Assembly (NCBI GenBank): GCA_964594065.1
Contig: CAZQKX010000012.1
Span: 1 to 64,000, forward strand
Direction: 5' to 3'
DNA from: 4572-13 sp964594065
Lineage (GTDB): Bacteria; Planctomycetota; Phycisphaerae; Sedimentisphaerales; Anaerohalosphaeraceae
Length of the DNA stretch: 64,000 nucleotides
The notes under the pieces: generated by a model
The model's input: only the letters and a program-made list of their open reading frames with translations
Told to the model about the DNA's origin: nothing
Databases searched by the model: none
Made by a program: the position numbers and the translations under genes
Part shown: positions 44,154-52,146 of the stretch, one piece after another
Layout: each line of letters opens with the position of its first letter
Position numbering within the stretch: the first letter of the stretch is position 1

Positions 44154-45791
44154 ATGCGAATCCAGGCTGTCCATCCTGTTTTGCGGGATTTTTTTGAACA
44201 ATTACGGTTTGCGCCGACCGTTCAGAAGAAAAAACAGCTTGCTGCCGCTGAGCAGTTGATGATGGTAACCGATACGGATGTTCAGTATCCATTTGATTTT
44301 ATCGTTTTTCGCATTACTGGCCACCGTCCCCGGGTTTCTTCGGAGGAAAAGTTAATACCCGGCAGGGCATTGTTAGCCGATTTGCGAGTCTGGGTATCTC
44401 AGCTCAGCGGTGAGTTGGATCTGGATGCAAGCGATCAACAGGAGACGATTTATACGGTTGAACAGCTTTCAGAACGATTTTCGGTTTCCACCAAGACGAT
44501 TCACCGTTGGCAGAGCAGAGGGCTTTCGGCCAAGATCTATGTGTTTGCCGATGGCAGGAAACGCAAGGGTTTTACCGAATCGGCGGTCGACCAGTTTGCT
44601 TGTGACCACCCGGACCTGGTTCGAAAAGCCGCTCGGTTTTCATTGTTGGATACATCAGGCAAACAGCAGATATTGGATTTGGCCGCCCGGATGGCCTCAG
44701 AAAAAAAATACCGGACATTAAATCAATTGATACTCGATGTGGCAAAACAGGTTGGGCGTTCGCGTGAGACAATTCGCTGTGTGCTGGCCGGTTTTGATAT
44801 GCATGGCAGGAAAGAAAAGCTTCCCGTTTCAAGAGGCAAGATTTCGGCTAAGGGGGCGGTCCATTTATACAAACTGAGCCGGCAGGGTTTTTCGGTTAAG
44901 GAACTGATGGAGCGATTCGGTCGCAGCCGCAGTTCGATTTACCGCATCATCAACCAGCAGCGTGCCAAAGAATTATTCGGCCGGAAGATCGATTATATTA
45001 ACAGCGCCGATTTTTCTGTTTTAGATGCAGAAATTATAATTTTATCGGTTCCGCTCAATGAACTGATTCCTGATTCAAAGGCCGGAAATGTGCTTTTAAA
45101 CCGGCAGCAGGAAACGGCGCTGTTCCAACGGTATAATTACCTAAAATATTTAGCCGCCAGCGAGCGCGACCAAATTCAGCGGGATCGCCCCAAAACAACC
45201 CGGCTGAATCAGATCGAAAGCCTTCTTGAACAGGCCGATGAAGTGAAGAAAATTATCATCGAAGCCAATATGCCCCTGGTCGTCAGTATTGCCAGTAAGC
45301 ACATGACACCGGCGCTCATTATGAGCGAACTGGTCAGCGAAGGAAGCGTTTCACTGATGGCGGCAGTGGAAAAGTTTGATTACACTCGCGGCTATCGATT
45401 CAGCACCTACGCCAGTTGGGCGATCGTTAAAAACTTTGCTCGCATGATTCCTGCCGAGTCCAAGCGGCCGGATCGGGCAGGCGGAACAGACTTTGCGAAT
45501 TTGCCGGTCAATCTGCGGTTGGAGAAGTTGCCGGATGTGTATGCCGTTGAGCAGGCACAGGGAGATTTACGGAAAATTATCGAAAACAACCTGGACCAGC
45601 GGGAGCAGTATATTATTTTGAACCATTTCGCGATCGATCCCGGCATCATCAAGAAAAAGCCCATGACGCTCAAACAGATCGGCGATGAATTAGATCTAAG
45701 CAAGGAACGCATCCGTCAGATCGAACTGCAGGCTCTGCAGAAACTTCGTCAAAGCCTCAGTCCGGAACAGTTTGATTTATTAACCGGTTAA
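44154..45791 (+). CDS. sigma-70 family factor with three N-terminal helix-turn-helix segments
   Basis: A 545-residue protein. Residues 315-432 are sigma region 2 (NMPLVVSIASKHMTPALIM, SEGSVSLMAAVEKFDYTRGY, RFSTYASWAIVKNFAR, with the region 2.3/2.4 aromatic series). Residues 470-537 are region 4 (DQREQYIILNHF, MTLKQIGDELDLSKERIRQI). The link between them is only about 40 residues, so region 3 is reduced or missing. Before this come three separate HTH-like segments: 99-150 (YTVEQLSERFSVSTKTIHRW, MerR/excisionase style), 187-212 (VAKQVGRSRETIRCVLAGF) and 232-270 (LSRQGFSVKELMERFGRSRS). Residues 1-95 are unassigned. It is not the housekeeping RpoD by layout. It probably directs a promoter subset, perhaps with extra DNA contacts. 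ProC follows 42 bp later. Confidence 0.85.
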   Translation: MRIQAVHPVLRDFFEQLRFAPTVQKKKQLAAAEQLMMVTDTDVQYPFDFIVFRITGHRPRVSSEEKLIPGRALLADLRVWVSQLSGELDLDASDQQETIYTVEQLSERFSVSTKTIHRWQSRGLSAKIYVFADGRKRKGFTESAVDQFACDHPDLVRKAARFSLLDTSGKQQILDLAARMASEKKYRTLNQLILDVAKQVGRSRETIRCVLAGFDMHGRKEKLPVSRGKISAKGAVHLYKLSRQGFSVKELMERFGRSRSSIYRIINQQRAKELFGRKIDYINSADFSVLDAEIIILSVPLNELIPDSKAGNVLLNRQQETALFQRYNYLKYLAASERDQIQRDRPKTTRLNQIESLLEQADEVKKIIIEANMPLVVSIASKHMTPALIMSELVSEGSVSLMAAVEKFDYTRGYRFSTYASWAIVKNFARMIPAESKRPDRAGGTDFANLPVNLRLEKLPDVYAVEQAQGDLRKIIENNLDQREQYIILNHFAIDPGIIKKKPMTLKQIGDELDLSKERIRQIELQALQKLRQSLSPEQFDLLTG

Positions 45792-45833
45792 TGGTATGAT
45801 GGCACAAAAATATATAATGACAGGACATTGATC

Positions 45834-46649
45834 ATGAAAACAATCGGATTTATTGGCGGCGGAAATATGGCCCAGGCATTACTCGAGGGTGTGCTGAAAG
45901 CAGAGCTATTTCAGGCTGAAAATGTCTGGGTTTCAGATGTGCGGTCTGAAAGGCTGGACGCGTTAAAAGCCCAATACGATATTCAGACAACGACCGACAA
46001 CATCGAATTGACAAAACGGGCTGATATTGTGATCCTGAGTATCAAACCTCAGGTCATGCCGGATGTTTTAAAATCCATTGCCGGTAAATTTAAAGAGGAC
46101 GTCCTGGTTATTTCAATTGCTGCCGGAATCACAACCGCTGCTATCAAAGCCTATCTGGGTGCCGTTCAAGTCATTCGCGTGATGCCTAATACCCCGGCAC
46201 TGGTCGGGGCCAGTGCCGCCGGCTTATATAATGCCGGGGCTTCTGAATCATCGCTCAAAGCAGCGATCGATATTTGTGCTTCCGTCGGCAAAGCCGTTGT
46301 TGTTGAAGATGAAGCTTTGATTGATTCGGTTACGGCGGTTAGCGGTTCGGGTCCTGCGTATTATTTCCTGCTGATGGAAGAAATGATAAAAGCCGGAGTC
46401 GAACTGGGCCTGTCTGAAGCCGATGCCAAAACACTCGTGCTGCAAACCGCCAAAGGTGCTGCTTTGTTAGCCGAATCGGCACAGCAGCGGGGCCAAGATC
46501 CCGCCATTCTGCGCCAAAAAGTAACCAGCCCCGGCGGTACAACAGAAGCAGCACTTAAAGTTATGGATGAACACAATCTGGGCCAGATCATTCTCAAAGC
46601 CCTCACCGCCGCACGAAATCGCGGACAGGAACTGTCAAAACCCGGCTAA
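45834..46649 (+). CDS. proC: pyrroline-5-carboxylate reductase
   Basis: A 271-residue NAD(P)H enzyme for the last step of proline synthesis. The ATG at 45834 follows CAGGACA; a TTG two codons earlier is open but less likely. MKTIGFIGGGNMAQALLEGV is the Rossmann loop; VIRVMPNTPALVGASAAGL, DSVTAVSGSGPAYYFLLMEE and KVTSPGGTTEAALKVMDEH are the ProC signature blocks. Length is typical. Confidence 0.96.
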   Translation: MKTIGFIGGGNMAQALLEGVLKAELFQAENVWVSDVRSERLDALKAQYDIQTTTDNIELTKRADIVILSIKPQVMPDVLKSIAGKFKEDVLVISIAAGITTAAIKAYLGAVQVIRVMPNTPALVGASAAGLYNAGASESSLKAAIDICASVGKAVVVEDEALIDSVTAVSGSGPAYYFLLMEEMIKAGVELGLSEADAKTLVLQTAKGAALLAESAQQRGQDPAILRQKVTSPGGTTEAALKVMDEHNLGQIILKALTAARNRGQELSKPG

Positions 46650-46692
46650 ATCTTACATTTCTCAAAAAGCACATGATTTTTTGGTGTCCGGT

Positions 46693-46720
46693 GGAACTTT
46701 TCGTCCGCTTTAGTGTATCA
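46693..46720 (+). promoter_or_regulatory. candidate ECF-type promoter of the sigma factor gene
   Basis: GGAACTT (46693-46699) is the hallmark -35 of ECF sigma factors. A TATCA stands 16 bases later (46716-46720). It lies 35 bp before the ECF gene, as expected for autoregulation. The -10 match is weaker, so this is suggestive. Confidence 0.4.
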
Positions 46721-46754
46721 CAGGGTAGATTGAAACGTTGAACGGAAGCCTTGA

Positions 46755-47297
46755 ATGACTCACGAAGAACAAATGATCCGGAATGTGCTGGACGGTAAGA
46801 CCGACTCTTTCCGCTGGATCATTGGACGCTACCAGCATCCCGTTTTCCAGATGATTTTCAACATGATACATGATTGCCATGCGGCTGAAGATATTACGCA
46901 GGAAGTGTTTTGGGCCGTCTATCAGAAATTATCAACATTTGATGTGCATCGTTGCAAGTTTTCAACCTGGCTGTTTACGATTGCCCGCAACAAGAGTATT
47001 AATCACCTGCGGAAAAATAAACGAACGGTTGAGATTATTCAGGGCGATTTGACAACCGAAGCGGATGCTTCACGGCACGCCTGTAACGAAGAATTTTACC
47101 GGCAGATAGACCAGGCCTTGAATCAGTTGCCGTTTCGGCAAAAGCGTGCCTTTGTGTTAGCGAAGTTTGAAAATCTGCCCTATGACGAAATCGCCCAGAT
47201 CGAGTGCATCAGTATCGGAACGGTGAGATCACGAATTCACCGAGCCAAACAAAAACTACGAAAAATAATCAAGCAAGTTTCCGGAGACACAGAATGA
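46755..47297 (+). CDS. ECF sigma factor (RpoE-like)
   Basis: A 180-residue sigma-70 group 4 factor. Region 2: VFQMIFNMIHDCHAAEDITQ, then EVFWAVYQKLSTFD and KFSTWLFTIARNKSINHLRK (region 2.4). Region 4: LPFRQKRAFVLAKFENLPYD and EIAQIECISIGTVRSRIHRA with the HTH. The last bases overlap the start of a small membrane protein gene (ATGA), so the two should be translationally coupled, a classic layout for an ECF factor and its anti-sigma. A GGAACTT element upstream suggests autoregulation. Confidence 0.93.
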   Translation: MTHEEQMIRNVLDGKTDSFRWIIGRYQHPVFQMIFNMIHDCHAAEDITQEVFWAVYQKLSTFDVHRCKFSTWLFTIARNKSINHLRKNKRTVEIIQGDLTTEADASRHACNEEFYRQIDQALNQLPFRQKRAFVLAKFENLPYDEIAQIECISIGTVRSRIHRAKQKLRKIIKQVSGDTE

Positions 47298-47548
47298 ATT
47301 CCGAACTCTATGAAAAATGGATAAAAAGTCATCAGAATATAGCGGGGGATGTGGATATCACCGATGCGGTGATGAAACAAATTACTCCAAAGCCCTGCGA
47401 ATCAAATATTCTCGAAAGGACATGGGAAACCATTCTGTTGGATTTATTGCAGACAAGGGTGCTGACCAAAAGCTGTGTGCTTGTTTCCGGAGCTTTAATG
47501 GGGCTGCTACGCATATTTATACAGATGTATTCTGTGCTATTTACATAA
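47294..47548 (+). CDS. small membrane protein, candidate anti-sigma partner
   Basis: An 84-residue protein whose ATG overlaps the ECF stop codon (ATGA), with GGAG eight bases before. Residues 1-55 are charged and likely cytoplasmic (SELYEKWIKSHQNIAG, VDITDAVMKQI); residues about 60-82 form one membrane helix (CVLVSGALMGLLRIFIQMYS). No known anti-sigma domain or zinc motif is visible. The role is inferred from overlap with the sigma gene and from topology. It is followed 16 bp later by the signal peptidase gene. Confidence 0.65.
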   Translation: MNSELYEKWIKSHQNIAGDVDITDAVMKQITPKPCESNILERTWETILLDLLQTRVLTKSCVLVSGALMGLLRIFIQMYSVLFT

Positions 47549-47564
47549 AATAAGGAGTTTTGAG

Positions 47565-48509
47565 ATGGACGCTGAAGTCAAAGAAACAGATTATCCCAAT
47601 CGTCGCCGGCCATGGATAGCCGTGTTTTTGTCACTGCTAATGCCGGGGATGGGACAGATTTACTGCGGGAGTATTACTCAGGGATTAGTCCTGATGCTGA
47701 TAGTTATTATGTTTTCGACGTTCTGGATGTTTGGGATGATTGTCGATAGGGTGCGAGAAGGTACCCCTATGGGTGTTTTCATAATGATGTGGGTATTCGT
47801 TTTGCTGGCTACGGTTGTTGCTGCGGTTGACGCCTATCGCAGAGCACGGCGGACGCGATACGACTATACATTAAAAGATTATAATAATTGGTCAGTTTAT
47901 CTAGTGCTGCTGTGGATCTGTGGAGCAGGAACACTCGGATATGGCGCAATGATTAAAAAGAATCTATTTGCGGCATTTCAAGTTCCTGTCAACTCTATGG
48001 CTCCGACAATTGTAGCCGGTGACCGTGTCTATGCAAATAAAATCACATATAAACACGAAACTCCTGAATATGGTGATATTGTTTTATTTAAAAATCCTGA
48101 GAATCGTAAAATCTACTTCATTAAACGAGTTGTCGCTTTGGGCGGCGATACCGTAGAAATTAAAGCTGGACAACTGCTGATTAACGGACAATTGTTGAAA
48201 AGAGAATGGGTCGAAAAGAAAACTGTTTATGTGGATAAACAGCACGTCGAAGGCGATGTGTTTTGGGAAAGTCTTGGTGATGTGCAGTATCAGATCTTCG
48301 TTTCAAAACTCACATCAGGCCCCAATACACAGGAAAAGGATTTTGGACCTGTAACGGTACCTGCTTATCAGTGTTTTGTAATGGGTGACAACCGGAACCA
48401 CTCTTTCGACAGCCGGAATTTTGGGTCTCTTTCTCTGGGGGCTTTGAAAGGCAAACTCACCCTGATATATTGGCCGCTGCAACATCGGTCCACGCTGGAC
48501 AGTCAATAA
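47565..48509 (+). CDS. lepB: signal peptidase I with an extra N-terminal membrane domain
   Basis: A 314-residue serine/lysine peptidase that removes Sec signal peptides. The catalytic core starts near residue 135: VPVNSMAPTIVAGDRVYANK has the nucleophilic Ser, IYFIKRVVALGGDTVEI has the general-base Lys, and CFVMGDNRNHSFDSRNFGSL is the C-terminal box. Ahead of it are about 130 residues with several membrane helices; the first (FLSLLMPGMGQIYCGSITQG) resembles a TM2-type helix pair. Standard SPase I has one or two helices, so this is an extended form. AAGGAG precedes the ATG. It lies 16 bp after the presumed anti-sigma gene and may share the ECF operon. Confidence 0.92.
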   Translation: MDAEVKETDYPNRRRPWIAVFLSLLMPGMGQIYCGSITQGLVLMLIVIMFSTFWMFGMIVDRVREGTPMGVFIMMWVFVLLATVVAAVDAYRRARRTRYDYTLKDYNNWSVYLVLLWICGAGTLGYGAMIKKNLFAAFQVPVNSMAPTIVAGDRVYANKITYKHETPEYGDIVLFKNPENRKIYFIKRVVALGGDTVEIKAGQLLINGQLLKREWVEKKTVYVDKQHVEGDVFWESLGDVQYQIFVSKLTSGPNTQEKDFGPVTVPAYQCFVMGDNRNHSFDSRNFGSLSLGALKGKLTLIYWPLQHRSTLDSQ

Positions 48510-48538
48510 GAAGCAATTCGACCACGATGATTTTGACA

Positions 48539-48566
48539 GGGCATTCTTTCCGGAGAAAGAATGCCC
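48539..48566. terminator. hairpin between convergent lepB and Gfo/Idh genes
   Basis: A perfect 12-bp stem (GGGCATTCTTTC / GAAAGAATGCCC) with a CGGA loop. There is no strong T-run on either side (TTTT precedes it on the plus strand), so termination may be weak or Rho-assisted. It lies between two converging genes, which fits a shared terminator. Confidence 0.55.
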
Positions 48567-48599
48567 CGTTGCTGAAGTCTATTGGTAACCAAACTTGCC

Positions 48600-49868
48600 T
48601 TAACCTTTAGGTTTACCCGGAATCGGTACAACATCATCCTGCGGAGCCTTGACCGTGCCGTTTTCAAAATCCAACGGTGAAGGACTCATCGCAAAGTTAT
48701 ACCAGGACGAATTGCTGTTTGCGTCAACAAGATCTTTCCAGCGAATCATTTTTCCGGTATAGGCACTGATACGTCCCATGATCCCCGTCAGTGTTGATGT
48801 TGCGACGGCATCGGCTTCATTCAGCGGTTCGCCATCGCGGATACTGTTGATCAGGTCCACATGTTCCTGCACATAGGGATTTCCGACGTACGGTATGTCC
48901 GGGATTTCGACCTCTTTGGCATATCCGTCCTTGCCCGGTCCGGTCCCCCAGGTCCCTCCGATCGTTCCCGTAAACAATTCCGACACACGCGAATACGTGC
49001 CGTTGACCTGACGGCACATGCTGTGGATCCTCACATCGTTGCCGTAATCATAATCGATGCTGAAGAAGTCGAACTGGTTGCCCGTTTTCCGCCTGGCCCT
49101 GCCTCCGAAGCCTATTGCGCTGACCGGTGTGTTTCCGATGAACCAGTTGGCTACATCAAGATTATGGACATGCTGCTCGACGATATGATCGCCTGAGGTT
49201 TCCGCGAAACTGACCCAGTTGCGAAGCATGTAGGAGGCGTCGTCTTCTCCGGGCAGGCGATCTTTATACCAAAGTGCGCCGCCGCACCAGTAAACTGAAC
49301 CGCCGCGGATGGGGCCGATCGCTCCTTTTTCCAGCGCATATTTCGTTTTGAGATAGTTGAGTTGATGGCGCCGCTGCGTTCCGGCAACGATCGCAAGTCC
49401 TTTCTGTTTGGCCAGTTCGCCGCATTCCATGATCTTGCGTGCCCCCGGCGGGTCGACGGCGACCGGTTTTTCCATGAAAACATGTTTTCCGGCAGCGATC
49501 GCCGCTTCCAGGTGAATCGGTCTGAAATTCGGAGGTGTCACCAGCAGCACTACATCGGCATCGGTTTTCATGATCTGCTTGTACCCTTTTGCACCTTCAA
49601 AAACCAGTTCCTCGGACACCCCGAATTTTTTGGCGGCTTCAAGAGCGCGGTCTTTGAAAAAGTCTGAAAGCCCTACGATCTCTGTTTTAATTCCCACATG
49701 TCCGGCCGCTTCCTGAAAGTTTTCCAAGGCGCCTTTGCCGCGTCCGCCGCAGCCGACCAGGGCAACCTTCATTTTTTCTTCGCCCGCAGCAAATAATTCA
49801 TTGCTTGATAAGGCGACAGCGCCTGCGGAAACGATAGCAGTGTTTTTAACAAATTCTCTTCGGTCCAT
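48600..49868 (-). CDS. Gfo/Idh/MocA family oxidoreductase with twin-arginine signal
   Basis: A 422-residue NAD(P)-dependent sugar dehydrogenase-like protein. The start is set at 49868 (MDRREFVKN) because GGAG precedes it; the ATG at 49880 would overlap that site. DRREFVKNTAIVSAGAVAL is a Tat-type signal. Then KVALVGCGGRGKGALENF (Rossmann), KHVFMEKPVAVDPPGARKIM (catalytic EKP) and QHVHNLDVANWFIG (family C-terminal His motif). The export signal with a nucleotide-binding fold means a bound cofactor is probably carried along. It is the third gene after a TIM-barrel isomerase and a DUF1080 protein, the setting of 3-keto-sugar chemistry. Confidence 0.9.
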   Translation of the reverse strand: MDRREFVKNTAIVSAGAVALSSNELFAAGEEKMKVALVGCGGRGKGALENFQEAAGHVGIKTEIVGLSDFFKDRALEAAKKFGVSEELVFEGAKGYKQIMKTDADVVLLVTPPNFRPIHLEAAIAAGKHVFMEKPVAVDPPGARKIMECGELAKQKGLAIVAGTQRRHQLNYLKTKYALEKGAIGPIRGGSVYWCGGALWYKDRLPGEDDASYMLRNWVSFAETSGDHIVEQHVHNLDVANWFIGNTPVSAIGFGGRARRKTGNQFDFFSIDYDYGNDVRIHSMCRQVNGTYSRVSELFTGTIGGTWGTGPGKDGYAKEVEIPDIPYVGNPYVQEHVDLINSIRDGEPLNEADAVATSTLTGIMGRISAYTGKMIRWKDLVDANSNSSWYNFAMSPSPLDFENGTVKAPQDDVVPIPGKPKG

Positions 49869-49881
49869 ATTTATCTCCATG

Positions 49882-50541
49882 TTATTTTATCGGTTTCAAT
49901 GTAATGTTTCTAAATTCAATCGGCGATCCTTCCGACTGCAGCCCGATCGTTCCGGCGGTGAGACTTGATTTTGTAGCTGTGTGCTGTAAAACACCATTGA
50001 CGGTCAACTGGATACTGTCGTCTTTACACACGATATCATAGCTGTTCCATTGACCGGGGGGCTTTTCGCTGCTGTCTCCCTTCTTGGAGATGATCTTGTA
50101 AACTTTCCCTCCAATGGGGAAGTGTTTTTCGCCATTGACTGTAATATTCGAACCATCTTGAATGGTGACAAGGTCACCGGCGTTTTTATGCATCAACTGA
50201 GCTTCTACACAAAGCGGCCAGATTTTATCCGCGCCGTTGATATGCAAAAGGACGCCGCTGTTGGTCGGCTTATCAGCCCATCGCCATTCCAGGTGCAGCA
50301 TATAGTTGGAATACTCTTTTTTTGTACGGATATATCCGTTGATGTTTCCCTCACACCGCAGAACACCGTCCTGAACGGACCAGATATCCGCCGGATCTGC
50401 ATCAGCTTTTGCCAGCACCGGCTGCCAGCCCTCCAGATTCTGTCCATTGAATAAGGCGATTTTTTGCGCACATCCGCTCAGTACACACAGCAGGGTGGCC
50501 GCACAACATAATACGGTCAGGCGTTTAATTACAGATTGCAT
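49882..50541 (-). CDS. DUF1080 (3-keto-disaccharide hydrolase-type) lipoprotein
   Basis: A 219-residue exported protein. A signal peptide with lipobox LSGC (Cys24) is followed by a concanavalin-like DUF1080 fold: ALFNGQNLEGWQPV, YSNYMLHLEWRWADKPTNSG, VLLHINGADKIWPLCVEAQL, PPGQWNSYDIVCKDD and GTIGLQSEGSPIEFRNITLK. These are the usual DUF1080 blocks. Recent work links the family to hydrolysis or elimination of 3-keto-glycosides. It lies 13 bp upstream of the Gfo/Idh gene on the same strand and should act with it in the envelope. Confidence 0.92.
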   Translation of the reverse strand: MQSVIKRLTVLCCAATLLCVLSGCAQKIALFNGQNLEGWQPVLAKADADPADIWSVQDGVLRCEGNINGYIRTKKEYSNYMLHLEWRWADKPTNSGVLLHINGADKIWPLCVEAQLMHKNAGDLVTIQDGSNITVNGEKHFPIGGKVYKIISKKGDSSEKPPGQWNSYDIVCKDDSIQLTVNGVLQHTATKSSLTAGTIGLQSEGSPIEFRNITLKPIK

Positions 50542-50568
50542 AGGATTTCCTTTCCTTAATAAGGTTTT

Positions 50569-51486
50569 TTAAAAGCTGTCGCATGCGCGGTACGCTTCGA
50601 TCAGTGCACGTTCTCCATCTTTCCCGCCCCGACTTTTGCCGTGCTCCATGCACAGAACGCCGGTATAGCCTTTGTCATGGATATGCTTGAAAATGGTTTT
50701 GTAATTGATTTCCCCGGTTCCCGGTTCCTTGCGTCCCGGGTTGTCACCCAGGTGGAATGCGGCAATTTCGCTCCATGCCCGGTCGATATTAGGGATCAGG
50801 TTGCCTTCGGTGATCTGCTGGTGATAGAGATCATTAACGATTTTGCACGCCGGGCTGTTGACGGCTTTACAGATTTGAAAGGCTTGGGGGATTTTGGTCA
50901 GAAACAGCCCCGGATGATTATGCGGATTCAGCGGTTCCAGTACGATCGTCAGTCCGGCTTCTTCGCAGATTTCAGCACAGTATTTAAGGTTATCCACGAC
51001 ATTGGCGGTCTGGTAATCCCATTCCAGGCTCTCATCATAACGTCCCGGAACCATCAAAGCCCACTTGGCCCCGGTCCGTTTGGCGGTTTCAATCCCTTTT
51101 TTAGTCCTGTCGATCAGCATCTTACGCGTATCATCATTGCGGTTCACAAAACTTTTTACCTTAAAATCCGCATACAGTACAAACGGCCCCAACTGCATAT
51201 TGTGATCACGGAGAGTTTTGGCGATTTTTTCCTGTATATTCGCTGATTTACGCATCAATCCGTTATCGAAAATCGCCCCAAATCCCTGATCATGGATAAA
51301 CTTGATCTGATCGAACAGATCATTGCCTGCGAGGTTTTTGAACATACCGGGGCTGGGTGCATAGTTGAGCTTGAAATGACTTGAAGGGTTGGTTTGAGCA
51401 GTTGCCTGAGCGGAAAATGAATTGACAGCTAGGTTAAGGCCGAGGCCGGACATCAGGCCGGCAGCAAGAAAACCGCGTCGTTCCAT
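50569..51486 (-). CDS. sugar-phosphate isomerase/epimerase-type TIM-barrel protein with export signal
   Basis: A 305-residue AP-endonuclease-2-like TIM barrel. The N-terminus ERRGFLAAGLMSGLGLNLAV is a twin-arginine type signal, cleaved near SFSAQA. Metal-site segments include LTIVLEPLNPHNHPGLFL, ACKIVNDLYHQQI and IAAFHLGDNPGRKEPGTGEI, as in hydroxypyruvate isomerase-like proteins. It leads the three-gene set with DUF1080 and Gfo/Idh. Role in isomerising a keto-sugar is inferred from context. Confidence 0.88.
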   Translation of the reverse strand: MERRGFLAAGLMSGLGLNLAVNSFSAQATAQTNPSSHFKLNYAPSPGMFKNLAGNDLFDQIKFIHDQGFGAIFDNGLMRKSANIQEKIAKTLRDHNMQLGPFVLYADFKVKSFVNRNDDTRKMLIDRTKKGIETAKRTGAKWALMVPGRYDESLEWDYQTANVVDNLKYCAEICEEAGLTIVLEPLNPHNHPGLFLTKIPQAFQICKAVNSPACKIVNDLYHQQITEGNLIPNIDRAWSEIAAFHLGDNPGRKEPGTGEINYKTIFKHIHDKGYTGVLCMEHGKSRGGKDGERALIEAYRACDSF

Positions 51487-51609
51487 AAAATATCTCCAAA
51501 CGTAATAGGATTTATATGATTGTTATACCCGCAGCGTAAATACAAAGATATTGTTCAACTGTTCATTCGACTTTTGCCGATTGCTCGCAGAGCGGCTTTT
51601 CGTCGGGGA

Positions 51610-51792
51610 TTATTTCACCACGATCGCCTCGACGGGGCATTCGTCAGCGGCCTGCTGGACGGTATCTTCCAGTTCAGCGGGCACCCCATCGACGATGACC
51701 TCGGCCAGTTCATCGCCCATACCGAATACATCCGGGCATGTGTCCACGCACAATCCGCAGGCGGTGCAATTATCTTCGATTCGGACATTCAT
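51610..51792 (-). CDS. small [4Fe-4S] ferredoxin
   Basis: A 60-residue electron carrier. The ATG at 51792 has GGAG upstream; a longer open frame lacks one. CTACGLCVDTCPDVF (C-x2-C-x2-C-x3-C) and a distal AADECPVEAI give one [4Fe-4S] cluster, with the fourth ligand probably the distal cysteine and one proximal cysteine spare, as in monocluster ferredoxins. The protein is acidic. It lies 123 bp upstream of the isomerase gene on the same strand, and may be separate. Confidence 0.93.
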   Translation of the reverse strand: MNVRIEDNCTACGLCVDTCPDVFGMGDELAEVIVDGVPAELEDTVQQAADECPVEAIVVK

Positions 51793-51954
51793 AATGGCCT
51801 CTCCTAACAATAAAAATATCTCTTGTTCAATGCAATTATAACCGAATAAGGGCGTGAATAAACGATTTTTGTGAATTTTTTTCTGGAATTGTCGGCCTGA
51901 CACAGTACACTGTCAGACCTTGCTTTCAGGCGGGAATCACGACAGAAATCACAT

Positions 51955-52054
51955 GTGGTCGGGTCCCATGCAAGCGTTGGGCGTGAACCTGGTCAGGCGG
52001 GGAACCGAGCAGCCATAAGCGTTACCGGCGTTGTGCGTGGCCAACCCGGCCACC
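51955..52054 (+). ncRNA. ffs: signal recognition particle RNA (small type)
   Basis: About 100 nt. The conserved domain IV is plain: CCTGGTCAGGC, a GGAA tetraloop closed by CGG/CCG, then GAGCAGCC. The ends pair (GTGGTCGGGT at 51955-51964 with ACCCGGCCAC at 52044-52053). A run of five T follows at 52055-52059. Gene order ffs-dnaX-recR matches many bacteria. A weak TTGCTT-17-CAGAAA promoter lies at 51920-51948. The RNA is of the Alu-less bacterial kind. Confidence 0.92.
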
Positions 52055-52146
52055 TTTTTGTATTTTCAATTGCATTTTCAGCGTTTGTCATGTAAGGTGA
52101 TTTTCGTTTAATTCGATTAAAAAATGGTCCATTAAAAAAGTTTCTT

